Origin: JAKJEP01 sp964580995
Lineage (GTDB): Bacteria; Planctomycetota; Phycisphaerae; Sedimentisphaerales; SM23-30
Assembly (NCBI GenBank): GCA_964580995.1
Contig: CAZOMV010000125.1
Coordinates: 1 to 15,027 of the forward strand
DNA: 15,027 bases
Reading direction: 5' to 3'
The translations under genes were made by a program, and so were the position numbers. The notes under the pieces were generated by a model, which was given only the letters and a program-made list of their open reading frames with translations, was not told where the DNA came from and made no database searches. This document shows positions 7,918 to 15,027 of the stretch, one piece after another (the stretch's first letter is position 1; every line of letters starts with the position of its first letter).

Positions 7918-8811
7918 ATGCAGTCACTTAAGAGTAATCAGGGAAATATCCCTTCGTTATATATCACCGCTCATTGCCTACCACAGGCATGGGAAATGGC
8001 AGTTTTGGCAGTCTGGGAAAGAGGGGTAGAGGTGAAAACGGAGTATGACAAGCCGTCCGACCCCCCCAGCAAAGACGCCACAGTCATGATCGATGTGCAA
8101 AATCCATTTAATGAACCGCGAATTCATAAGAATTTTCCGGGTGGCCCGGAAGAGCTGGAGGCCTACCGGCAGGAAGTTTGTGATGGGATTCATGACCACT
8201 GGATCGATCCGGCAGCGGGTAAATGGACCTATACCTACCATGAGCGATTATTTAACTATTGTCCCACCAATGATTTACAAAATACAAAGGCATTGAAACC
8301 TTTTGTGCCGGTCGATCAGATTGAATATGTAATCGAGAAATGTACCGAAACCTTCCACACCCGCAGGGCACAGGCGATTACCTGGATGCCGACGGCTGAC
8401 GCAGCTACGAATGACCCACCCTGCCTCCAGCGGCTCTGGTTTCGCGTTCTGCCCGATGAACAGGGTAATCCGGTCCTGAACATGAACTCCCATTGGCGGA
8501 GCCGGGATCTGTATAAAGCATGGTTTATGAACGTGTACGCCCTGACTGACCTGCAGCGGATCATCGCGGAACGCATCAGTAAAAACGTTGGAAAACCTGT
8601 AAAGGTAGGACGTTATGTGGATATTACCGATTCGCTGCATATCTACGGCAGCTATTTTCGGGATGCCATGCCGGAAATCGAGAAAATGAAGACTACTCCC
8701 TATACCAACCGGGCGTGGGCAAGCGACCATCCAGCTTTTCAGATGATGATCGAAGAAGCCAGAGACAAGCTGGCAAAGGATCCCGACTGGTACGCTAAAG
8801 GAAACGGCTAA
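7918..8811 (+). CDS. Archaeal/methanogen-type thymidylate synthase-like protein
   Basis: 297 residues. Thymidylate synthase methylates dUMP to dTMP with methylene-tetrahydrofolate. Visible family signatures are the phosphate-binding HTRR (147-150), the catalytic loop DPPC with Cys169, RSRD (194-197; the E. coli equivalents are Arg166 and Asp169), Asn205 (eight residues after the Asp, as Asn177 of E. coli) and LHIY (His241, Tyr243; as His207 and Tyr209). PPCLQ in place of the usual PPCH, and the short N-V-Y-A-L stretch after Asn205, are more like the shorter archaeal enzymes than ordinary ThyA. The retained Asn favours dUMP; dCMP hydroxymethylases have Asp there. The first 130 residues are not like classical ThyA. 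It is a single gene, divergent from the secretion operon, with a poor ribosome site (AGAAAG) before the ATG. Substrate is not proven by sequence. Confidence 0.83.
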   Translation: MQSLKSNQGNIPSLYITAHCLPQAWEMAVLAVWERGVEVKTEYDKPSDPPSKDATVMIDVQNPFNEPRIHKNFPGGPEELEAYRQEVCDGIHDHWIDPAAGKWTYTYHERLFNYCPTNDLQNTKALKPFVPVDQIEYVIEKCTETFHTRRAQAITWMPTADAATNDPPCLQRLWFRVLPDEQGNPVLNMNSHWRSRDLYKAWFMNVYALTDLQRIIAERISKNVGKPVKVGRYVDITDSLHIYGSYFRDAMPEIEKMKTTPYTNRAWASDHPAFQMMIEEARDKLAKDPDWYAKGNG

Positions 8812-8891
8812 AATTTTTGTCAGGAGTCGTTATCTTCGTTTTTGTTATATCCTAAATTGCACAGTTGGTATAATATCCAATTCGGTCCGGT

Positions 8892-10772
8892 TTATTTGAA
8901 GTTCAGCGTATAGCTGATAACTCCTTCCTGCACATGCGTTTCCACTTTGCAATCGCTGTTATTGAGAACCATTTGCATCGCCTTATTATCGCGCAGCACT
9001 TCCGCTGTAAATCCATCGATCCCGTTTCGCCGGGCAATGCTAATCAGATATTTAAGCAGAAACGTCCCTATCCCGCGGTTCTGCCATTGATCTCGAACAA
9101 TAAACGCCACTTCCGCTTTATTCGTCTTGGGATTCAGGTAGTATCGACCGATAGCGATTATATCTTCCCCATACGCCTCCGGCAGTGTCCCTGCAATCGC
9201 CACATCGCTTCGATGGTCGATATATACAAAATCCTGGATCTGTTTTTGTGGGATCCGTTTCATTTCCTTCATAAACCGATAGTATATCGTCTGTTGTGAC
9301 AGCGTATAAAAAAGATCTTTAATACGATTCTCATCGGTAGGATGGATAGACCGGAAGTTAATCTGTGTACCATCATCCAAAAGCATAGTGGTTTTGAGTT
9401 CTTCCGGACCGACTCGGATCTTCCCTTCCACATCAGCCAGTTCCCGGCGGACATACTTGGCTTCGATAGCCTCTTCCAGCAGTTTCTGGCGGAAATCAGG
9501 GTGAGCGATGCTGATGAGGGCGAGGGCGCGTTCTTGCACGCTCTTGCCATGCAGGTACGCAACACCATACTCAGTAACGACATAATGAACATCACCCCGT
9601 GTCGTAACCACCCCAGCCCCTTGGCTCAGACTGGTCGTAATCCGGGAAATAGTTCCGCCTTTCGCTGTGGAGGGCAAGGCAATAATGGCCTTGCCGCCAT
9701 GCGACCGGGCCGCCCCGCGATTAAAATCCACCTGTCCGCCGATCCCCGAATAGAAGCGGGTTCCCAGCGAATCAGCGCAAATCTGGCCCGTCAAATCCAC
9801 CTCCAATGCCACGTTGATGGCCACCATTTTCTGCTGCTGACTAATAACGAAAGAATCGTTCACATATTCGGTTGGATGAAAAGAAAAAAGCGGGTTATTA
9901 TCAATATAGTCATACAGTTTCTTCGTCCCCAAACAAAAACTGGCAACGATTTTCCCGCGATCGACAGATTTGTGTTTTCCGGTGATGGCGCCGGATTCGA
10001 TCATGTCAATGATGGCATCGGTAAACATTTCGGTGTGAATGCCCAGGTCTTTCTTTTCCTTGAGAAATTCCAGAACCGCCTGGGGAATCCGTCCGATCCC
10101 CAACTCTACGGTTGAGCCGTCTTCGACCAGGCCGGCAATATTGGCACCGATTTTCCGGGTAACCTCGGTCACTTCCGGGGGGTGTACCTCAAAGAGAGGA
10201 GTATCCACCGGCACTAGAATATCCAGATCCTGTACATGCATAAAACTGTCGCCGAGAGTACGGGGCATCTGGGGATTGACCTGCGCAATAACAAGGGCGG
10301 CATTTTCGGCAGCGCTTTTAACAATATCGACGGAGATGCCCAGACTGCACATACCGCGTTCATCCGGAGGTGTCACCTGGATCAGGGCCACATCGAGAGG
10401 ATGCTGACCGGAACTGAACAACCGGGGAATATCGGAGAGAAAGATCGGAGTATAATCACCCAGACCTTCCTGAATGATATCCCGGACGTTTTCAGAGATA
10501 AAGAAACTATTCACACGAAAATAGTCGGATAATTCTTTAGCCGCATACGGAGCCTTGCCGAAGGTCAACAGGTGCACGATTTCCGTATCGGGCAGTTCGG
10601 CATGGCGGTTCGTCAGGGCCTGGACCAATTCCTGGGGCTGGGCGCAGCCGGTTCCGATAAAGACACGGTTGCCGGGTTTCAGCCTTTTGATGGCTTCCTC
10701 CGGGGTGGCAATCATCCGTTTATATTTTTCCTGCCAATTGGGATCATAACTTATTTCTTTTTTGTTACTCAT
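8892..10772 (-). CDS. Acetyl-CoA hydrolase/CoA-transferase fused to a GNAT acetyltransferase
   Basis: 626 residues. Residues about 15-445 are a class I-type acyl-CoA transferase/hydrolase (acetyl-CoA hydrolase, 4-hydroxybutyrate CoA-transferase group), with LGIGRIP (224-230), the catalytic Glu in HTEMFTDA (Glu248) and GGQVDF (345-350). It would move CoA between acetate and other acyl groups. After a short linker, residues about 463-626 form a GNAT domain: RSIHPTDE (474-481), the QQTIYYRF segment, and acetyl-CoA motif A VRDQWQNRGIGT (559-570). This GNAT resembles the domain of the Pat/Pka protein lysine acetyltransferases. The start ATG overlaps the stop of the upstream synthetase gene (ATGA, 10769-10772), so the two products are probably made together. 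The fusion is a known architecture. Which acyl-CoA is used, and whether the GNAT part acetylates proteins, cannot be read from sequence. Confidence 0.92.
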   Translation of the reverse strand: MSNKKEISYDPNWQEKYKRMIATPEEAIKRLKPGNRVFIGTGCAQPQELVQALTNRHAELPDTEIVHLLTFGKAPYAAKELSDYFRVNSFFISENVRDIIQEGLGDYTPIFLSDIPRLFSSGQHPLDVALIQVTPPDERGMCSLGISVDIVKSAAENAALVIAQVNPQMPRTLGDSFMHVQDLDILVPVDTPLFEVHPPEVTEVTRKIGANIAGLVEDGSTVELGIGRIPQAVLEFLKEKKDLGIHTEMFTDAIIDMIESGAITGKHKSVDRGKIVASFCLGTKKLYDYIDNNPLFSFHPTEYVNDSFVISQQQKMVAINVALEVDLTGQICADSLGTRFYSGIGGQVDFNRGAARSHGGKAIIALPSTAKGGTISRITTSLSQGAGVVTTRGDVHYVVTEYGVAYLHGKSVQERALALISIAHPDFRQKLLEEAIEAKYVRRELADVEGKIRVGPEELKTTMLLDDGTQINFRSIHPTDENRIKDLFYTLSQQTIYYRFMKEMKRIPQKQIQDFVYIDHRSDVAIAGTLPEAYGEDIIAIGRYYLNPKTNKAEVAFIVRDQWQNRGIGTFLLKYLISIARRNGIDGFTAEVLRDNKAMQMVLNNSDCKVETHVQEGVISYTLNFK

Positions 10773-12874
10773 AATTTCTCATTCACTCCAGAAAGGGTAA
10801 TGCGGGCGTCCGCCGCGATTGGTTCGGTTCCTATTTCCCCCACAATGAAGGGGTTGATATCCATTTCAACGATTTGCGGGAAATCGGTTACTAATTGACT
10901 CATCCGCTGCAAGCCGCCCGCAATGCCGTCGATATTGACTCCGGCCTGTCCCCGCACACCTTTGAGCAGGGCATAGGAACGGGTTCTCACCAGCATCTGC
11001 ATTGCCTCCTCCGATGTTATGGGCGCTAGATGGAAGGTGACATCTTTCATGACTTCGACGAAGATACCGCCCAATCCGAACATCAGCATCGGGCCGAACT
11101 GGGGATCGCGAGTCATACCGATAATAACTTCCCGGGCACGGGGACACATTTTTTCAATATAGACCCCCTCCAGCCGGGCATGGGGGGCTTTTTGCCGGAT
11201 TCGCAGCATCATCAGGTCATAAGCATCCCGAACCAGATCGGCACTGGTCATATTAAGTTTGACACCGCCCATATCCGACTTATGCAGAATTTCAGGAGAA
11301 ACAATTTTCATAGCCACCGGATACCCAATCCGGGAGGCAATTTCTACTGCCTCCTCGCTGGTGGTAGCCAAATGTCCTTCGGGTACGTTGAAATTATAAG
11401 CCCGCAGGATTTCCTTGGCCTTTACTTCACCGATCTGCAGAACATTCGAGCGGATATGCCGGGAGATAATGCGCTCGGCCCGTCGGCGATTGACCGGGAA
11501 ACGAGCAACCACCCGCGGGGGTCGATTCCGCCAGGCGACATAGTTACACATGGCTTTCAAAGAAGCAACCGCCCGTTCGGGGGAGGGATAGTAAGGTATA
11601 TTGGCGGCAATCAGCCTGTCCTTGCCGGGTTTGACATCCTCGCCACCCATAAACGAAGCCAGGATCGGCTTTTCCCCCCGCATACGGGAGGCAATCATGT
11701 CAGCAGTTTCCGCGGGTTTGGTCATCGCCTGAGGGGTAAGGATAACGATAATGGCATCCACATTCGGATCGTTTTGGGCGGCATCCAGAGCCAGGCCATA
11801 CCGATCGGGATCGGCATCGCCGAGGACATCGATGGGATTGCCGACACTAGCGGCAGTGGGGAGTTTTTTCTTCAATTCACCGGCAATTTTGCTATCGAGA
11901 GTAGTAACCTGTAAACCGGTGTTTTCCACCGCATCGGCAGCCATAATTCCCGGTCCACCGGCATTGGTGATAATGGCGACCCGAGTACCTTTAGGCAGCG
12001 GCTGCATAGCAAAAGCCGTGGCATAGTCGAAAATGGCTTCAAAGCTTTCCGCTCGCACAATACCCGCCCGGCGGAAGGCCGCTCCATAGGCGATATCAGC
12101 CCCAGCCAGACTGCCCGTATGAGACGAAGCAGCTTTGGTACCCGCCTTGGTAGTACCGGATTTGAAAATTACCACCGGTTTCACCATGGAGGCCGCCTCC
12201 GATACTTTGATGAATTCATCCCCCGAATTAATACTTTCCAGATACCCGACGATCACTTTGGTGTTTTTGTCTTCGACGAAGGCAGAGATAAAATCGTTTT
12301 CGCAGAGGTCTGCTTTATTGCCGATACTGATCAAGTGTGACATACCCAACTGGCTGGCGGCCATCCAGTCCAGAATCGCGGTGGCCAAAGCACCGGACTG
12401 GGACAAAATAGCGATATTCCCCGGTTTGGGCAGACGAGGGGCAAACGAAGCATTCACCTTATGGTGGGTATTCAAGCTGCCCAGGCAATTCGGACCCAAC
12501 AAACGAACATTGTGGGATGCACATAATTGGGCAATTTCCTTTTCCAGTTTGGCACCCTCGGCATTCACCTCTTTGAAACCAGCGGAAATCACCGTAATAA
12601 CCTGGGCACCAGCCTGAATGGAGCTTTCAATGGCCGCCGTCACAGAGGCCAGAGGCACGCTAATGACACTCAAGTCGATTTTTTTACCATAATCCTTGAG
12701 GTCTTTGTAGCATTTGACACCCAGGATTTCATCGGCGGTCGGATTGACGGGGATAATATCCCCTTCAAAACCAGCCTTGACCATATTCTTGACAATTTCA
12801 TAGCCGACTTTACCAGGAGTGCGGGAAGCTCCGATAATCGCAACGTTTTTGGGAGTTAATAACGCTTCTAACAT
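10769..12874 (-). CDS. ADP-forming acetyl-CoA synthetase, fused alpha-beta form
   Basis: 701 residues, a usual length for single-chain ADP-forming acetate-CoA ligase. It interconverts acetyl-CoA + ADP + phosphate with acetate + ATP + CoA, giving substrate-level ATP in fermenting archaea and bacteria. Order: CoA-binding Rossmann domain with GASRTPGKVG (15-24), two succinyl-CoA-ligase-like domains including the phospho-His loop SSHTGSLAG (His252), then an ATP-grasp domain (about 480-700) with AMKIVSPEILHKSD (His531, the second phosphorylated His of this family) and MDINPF (671-676). All key residues are present, so it should be active, unlike the synthetase-like half of Pat proteins. There is no GNAT domain at either end. 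AAGGA and AGG lie 6 to 12 bases before the ATG. First gene of a two-gene operon. No clear promoter was seen upstream. Confidence 0.95.
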   Translation of the reverse strand: MLEALLTPKNVAIIGASRTPGKVGYEIVKNMVKAGFEGDIIPVNPTADEILGVKCYKDLKDYGKKIDLSVISVPLASVTAAIESSIQAGAQVITVISAGFKEVNAEGAKLEKEIAQLCASHNVRLLGPNCLGSLNTHHKVNASFAPRLPKPGNIAILSQSGALATAILDWMAASQLGMSHLISIGNKADLCENDFISAFVEDKNTKVIVGYLESINSGDEFIKVSEAASMVKPVVIFKSGTTKAGTKAASSHTGSLAGADIAYGAAFRRAGIVRAESFEAIFDYATAFAMQPLPKGTRVAIITNAGGPGIMAADAVENTGLQVTTLDSKIAGELKKKLPTAASVGNPIDVLGDADPDRYGLALDAAQNDPNVDAIIVILTPQAMTKPAETADMIASRMRGEKPILASFMGGEDVKPGKDRLIAANIPYYPSPERAVASLKAMCNYVAWRNRPPRVVARFPVNRRRAERIISRHIRSNVLQIGEVKAKEILRAYNFNVPEGHLATTSEEAVEIASRIGYPVAMKIVSPEILHKSDMGGVKLNMTSADLVRDAYDLMMLRIRQKAPHARLEGVYIEKMCPRAREVIIGMTRDPQFGPMLMFGLGGIFVEVMKDVTFHLAPITSEEAMQMLVRTRSYALLKGVRGQAGVNIDGIAGGLQRMSQLVTDFPQIVEMDINPFIVGEIGTEPIAADARITLSGVNEKL

Positions 12875-13032
12875 AATATACCTATTTCCTTGTGAATACG
12901 TAACTTACCGTAGCAACAACCATCGTCACTGCCATAAACCATTCATTTATAAAAGATCTTTATTTTGCAAAATCTATCCAATTTAGCAAGTGTTTTTTAA
13001 TATTAAACGGCACAATTTTTCATTTATTGTAC

Positions 13033-13062
13033 TAACCAATCAATCCATGGAAAAATTGGTTA
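13033..13062. repeat. Inverted repeat, 8-bp arms
   Basis: TAACCAAT (13033-13040) and ATTGGTTA (13055-13062) are perfect reverse complements, separated by 14 bases. It sits about 100 bases upstream of the lipoprotein promoter. No T-run follows on the plus strand, so an operator or structural element is more likely than a terminator. Confidence 0.6.
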
Positions 13063-13075
13063 TGCAAATATTTCA

Positions 13076-13101
13076 TAACTATTAATGCAAAAATATAGTT
13101 A
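13076..13101. repeat. Inverted repeat, 7-bp arms
   Basis: TAACTAT (13076-13082) and ATAGTTA (13095-13101) are perfect reverse complements with a 12-base spacer. The outer TAAC/GTTA ends match those of the neighbouring inverted repeat at 13033-13062. A T-run (13105-13110) follows shortly, but the stem is AT-rich and weak. Confidence 0.55.
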
Positions 13102-13163
13102 CAGCTTTTTTCGATCCGGCTGATTTGCGACAGATTAAACGATAATTTTGTCAGCAAAGTCCG

Positions 13164-13192
13164 TTGACAAAAATGGATATCCACTGTATTAT
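13164..13192 (+). promoter_or_regulatory. Near-perfect sigma-70-like promoter of the coiled-coil lipoprotein gene
   Basis: TTGACA (13164-13169), a 17-base spacer and TATTAT (13187-13192). The -35 box is perfect and the -10 box has one mismatch. Transcription would begin near 13199, leaving a leader of about 50 bases. This rules against the in-frame ATG at 13195 as the start of the gene below. Confidence 0.8.
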
Positions 13193-13196
13193 CCAT

Positions 13197-13231
13197 GCTT
13201 TGGCGGGGTATTAGGAAGCCTGCCGCAAAGC
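13197..13231 (+). promoter_or_regulatory. 5' leader hairpin just before the ribosome site
   Basis: GCTTTG (13197-13202), one unpaired G, then CGG (13204-13206) can pair with CCG and CAAAGC (13223-13231). The stem is nine pairs with one bulge, and its foot lies directly before AAAGG (13234-13238). If transcription starts at about 13199, the outermost one or two pairs would be lost. It resembles no riboswitch class that I know. Confidence 0.45.
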
Positions 13232-13248
13232 AGAAAGGTGCTATATTT

Positions 13249-14823
13249 ATGAATAAACCAAACGGACAGCCGGTGAACATACTGGTAATAGTTGTGTCGG
13301 TATGCGGAATGATTTTCGCGTCGGGTTGTAAGGAATCCTCCAGCGATGCCGCCGGTAAGGAATCAGGCACTGCCGTAAACAAATCGGGTCGGCTGGTCCG
13401 GGCCAGTCAGAAAGAAAGCGTCTTAACCCCAGATGAAATCCGACGCGCCAACCAAACATCCCGTGGTCAGTTAACAAATGAAGTTTTGTCTCGCCTGGGA
13501 AAGGAGGCGGATTACACTTCTTTTGAAAAAGCCCTAAATGAGGTGATTCAACAACAGGAGCAGCATCAAACCGGACAAGACGGTTTGGCGGAGATTACCC
13601 AGCGGCTGCTTAGTTTGCATGACCAGGTATTGGCCCATCGCCAGGATGCCCAGGTTCGTGCCGAGGCAAAGAGTCAGGAGCAGCTTACCCAGGCGATCGA
13701 TACCCTTCAGCAGGCGGTAGCGAAAGCCAAAAACAGCGACAATCGCGAAGCGCAAGTGAGTCCCGAATGCATGCTGGGCACAATTTATTTGCTGCAGGCC
13801 AGGGAACGAAAGGGGCAGTTGCAACAGCAGGCAAATACGATTCAAAAATTACATGCCGAGTTGAGTCAGTCGGCACTGGAGATTTCGTCCCAGGAAACAA
13901 TCAAAGAAGTGTATGCCAGTTATTTTCCTGACTCCGAGGTAAAGGTGCTGGAAGACCGTCTGACAGGTGGAGACGGAACGGATGCCTTCGCCGCTTCAAC
14001 GTCCTTAGTGAATTTATTGGCAATGGTGGAAAAGAGCATCGTCGAACGAACAACTCAGCAGGACGAGGTGCAGAAACGTATCGACACGAATCTTCAGCAA
14101 ACCCGGGAGTTGCACAAAGAGTACTTATCCCTGCTGGAACAGGCGGATCAGGCGAAAGGGCCTGCAAAGTATGAATTGCAGCAACAGGCATATAGTGTGC
14201 GGTCCGGTTTCGACGAATTCGGGCAGAAGATTGCGGAGGGTGAAATTTATTATGAAGCCCAGGCGGAAATCGCCCGGAACGAGTTGGAAATAGTCAAATA
14301 CTACTTGCAATGGCTGCAAGTACGCCGCGAACAACTGAAAGAGTCTATCACACGGATACAGACAGATATTCAAACCCTTTCTGATAAAGAGATGATCCAG
14401 CAAACCCAAGCCGGCATCGACCAGTCCGCTCAGCAGCGCAGCCAACTGGTGAGCCGGTTATCGGAAAGCCTGACCCGTCTGGAAGAACAGGAAAAGACTT
14501 ACGGCAATCTCCTTCAGGAAACGGTGGATTTATATCGCAAAGCCAGCCAGGCCTTTAAAAACGCATCTCAAGCCGCTTCCCGCAAGACCAAAGAATATGC
14601 CAATATGTTCCAAAAGGTCTCGGACACAGACCTTTTGAACATCTGGAACACCAATCGCCAGCATAATGAAAATTCCGCGGAACTAGTCAAATTGCTGGAG
14701 GGAATAGAGGAAGTACAGACGGTGATCAGCCGGCTGAGCCAGTTATTCAAAGATCAGGCCGCCCAGGCGCAGACCAGTGCTCAGGAGATCGAAACCAGCC
14801 TTACCGGCCAGGGCACCAATTAA
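13249..14823 (+). CDS. Coiled-coil lipoprotein of unknown function
   Basis: 524 residues, no family recognised. Start at 13249: AAAGGTG lies about 8 bases upstream and a clean lipoprotein signal follows, with a short basic end, a hydrophobic core (9-24) and lipobox ASGC, Cys27. The next residue is Lys, so by the usual rule it would go to the outer membrane. An ATG in frame at 13195 lies at or before the likely transcription start and would spoil the signal. The mature protein is almost all helical: long heptad-like, Gln/Glu/Lys-rich stretches at about 90-165, 185-215, 258-300, 330-420 and 425-450, broken by a short Gly/Asp linker (239-245: TGGDGTD). The small SPECMLGTIYLLQARE segment (171-186) looks like one TPR-type helix pair. 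Single gene with its own promoter. A structural, periplasm-spanning or scaffold role is inference. Confidence 0.85.
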   Translation: MNKPNGQPVNILVIVVSVCGMIFASGCKESSSDAAGKESGTAVNKSGRLVRASQKESVLTPDEIRRANQTSRGQLTNEVLSRLGKEADYTSFEKALNEVIQQQEQHQTGQDGLAEITQRLLSLHDQVLAHRQDAQVRAEAKSQEQLTQAIDTLQQAVAKAKNSDNREAQVSPECMLGTIYLLQARERKGQLQQQANTIQKLHAELSQSALEISSQETIKEVYASYFPDSEVKVLEDRLTGGDGTDAFAASTSLVNLLAMVEKSIVERTTQQDEVQKRIDTNLQQTRELHKEYLSLLEQADQAKGPAKYELQQQAYSVRSGFDEFGQKIAEGEIYYEAQAEIARNELEIVKYYLQWLQVRREQLKESITRIQTDIQTLSDKEMIQQTQAGIDQSAQQRSQLVSRLSESLTRLEEQEKTYGNLLQETVDLYRKASQAFKNASQAASRKTKEYANMFQKVSDTDLLNIWNTNRQHNENSAELVKLLEGIEEVQTVISRLSQLFKDQAAQAQTSAQEIETSLTGQGTN

Positions 14824-15027
14824 ACTTTGGCCATCACTAAATATTTCTCCTATTTGCCACTTCGATATAGATTCAACCATCTTATTTTATGATAGGGGAT
14901 ATGACACAGGAATTGACGGGGATTCCGGTGGAAATAGAGGGGGATTTCCCAGGAAAATAACGGGTTTCAGCAGTGTGTAAGATTTTTTAGTGGCGCCCTA
15001 TAATATCTTTGTTTACAATGACTTACA
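14824..15027. other. Non-coding tail with a possible promoter for a gene beyond the window
   Basis: No convincing coding region. A small hairpin (GGAAAT 14930-14935 with ATTTCC 14944-14949) lacks a T-run directly after it, so a terminator is not supported. TATAAT at 14999-15004 (plus) is a perfect -10 box, but the sequence 17 bases before it (TGTAAG) is a poor -35. Any gene it serves lies off the right edge. Confidence 0.35.

Larger units (their letters stand above)
12875..13163. other. AT-rich divergent intergenic region with several inverted repeats
   Basis: No plausible gene on either strand. It separates the synthetase operon (minus) from the coiled-coil lipoprotein gene (plus). It holds two short perfect palindromes next to each other, AAAGATCTTT (12952-12961) and ATTTTGCAAAAT (12962-12973), and two longer interrupted inverted repeats, annotated separately. 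I could not find a minus-strand promoter with both hexamers acceptable. Confidence 0.6.

Noticed and set aside
8275..8730. Minus-strand open frame of 151 codons
   Set aside because: Antisense to the thymidylate synthase-like gene, with no domain or start signal.
8812..8891. Bidirectional terminator between the convergent genes
   Set aside because: Only a weak six-pair stem (around 8868-8887) with a wobble pair can be drawn and no adequate T-run follows it. How the two units end here is unclear.
9342..10115. Plus-strand open frame of 257 codons
   Set aside because: It is antisense to the well-supported CoA-transferase gene, lacks a recognisable product and ribosome site, and has the His/Arg-rich look of an antisense shadow.
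11030..11914. Plus-strand open frame of 294 codons
   Set aside because: It lies entirely antisense to the ADP-forming synthetase, whose domains and catalytic residues are clear. The translated product looks like low-information antisense.
13195..13248. Longer N-terminus for the coiled-coil lipoprotein using the ATG at 13195
   Set aside because: The promoter at 13164-13192 puts the transcript start at about 13199, after this ATG. The start at 13249 has a ribosome site and gives a proper lipoprotein signal.
14930..14949. Terminator after the coiled-coil lipoprotein gene
   Set aside because: The stem is six AT-rich pairs with an eight-base loop and no T-run follows within 30 bases.

Overview
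The window reads as chromosomal DNA from a Gram-negative, probably anaerobic or fermentative bacterium. The best guess is a member of the Planctomycetota or wider PVC group. That guess is an inference. It rests on a secretion operon built from PilM/N-, PilO- and PilP-like parts plus a private lipoprotein next to a GspE/GspD pair, on an archaeal-type thymidylate synthase, and on the ADP-forming acetyl-CoA synthetase paired with a CoA-transferase/acetyltransferase fusion. No rRNA, tRNA, CRISPR array, phage gene or insertion sequence was seen.

Region 1 (1-7702, all on the minus strand) is one operon for a type II secretion / type IV pilus-like envelope machine. In transcription order it encodes the assembly ATPase GspE (7702-5945), a fused PilM-PilN (GspL-like) inner-membrane protein (5891-4362), a PilO/GspM-like protein (4365-3760), a PilP/GspC-like periplasmic protein with what look like two clamp domains (3763-3056), a small unrecognised lipoprotein (about 3036-2404) and the outer-membrane secretin GspD (2354 to beyond base 1). 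Two junctions are ATGA overlaps, and a near-consensus sigma-70 promoter lies 32 bases before the ATPase start. The platform protein (GspF), the pseudopilins and the prepilin peptidase are not in the window. The secretin runs off the left edge inside a 36-bp tandem repeat that encodes a Pro/Ala/Glu-rich tail.

Region 2 (7918-8811, plus strand) is a single divergent gene for an archaeal/methanogen-type thymidylate synthase-like enzyme with the catalytic cysteine and the uracil-recognising asparagine in place.

Region 3 (12874-8892, minus strand) is a two-gene acyl-CoA energy module with an ATGA overlap. It consists of a full-length ADP-forming acetyl-CoA synthetase and an acetyl-CoA hydrolase/transferase fused to a C-terminal GNAT domain. 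That GNAT domain resembles the one normally attached to the synthetase-like part of bacterial protein lysine acetyltransferases (Pat/Pka), so the domains appear to be re-partitioned between two overlapping genes.

Region 4 (12875-15027) holds an AT-rich 374-bp intergenic region with several inverted repeats. A strong promoter (TTGACA-17-TATTAT) and a short 5' leader with a hairpin follow. They drive a 524-residue, Gln-rich, coiled-coil lipoprotein of unknown function (13249-14823). The last 200 bases hold no convincing gene.
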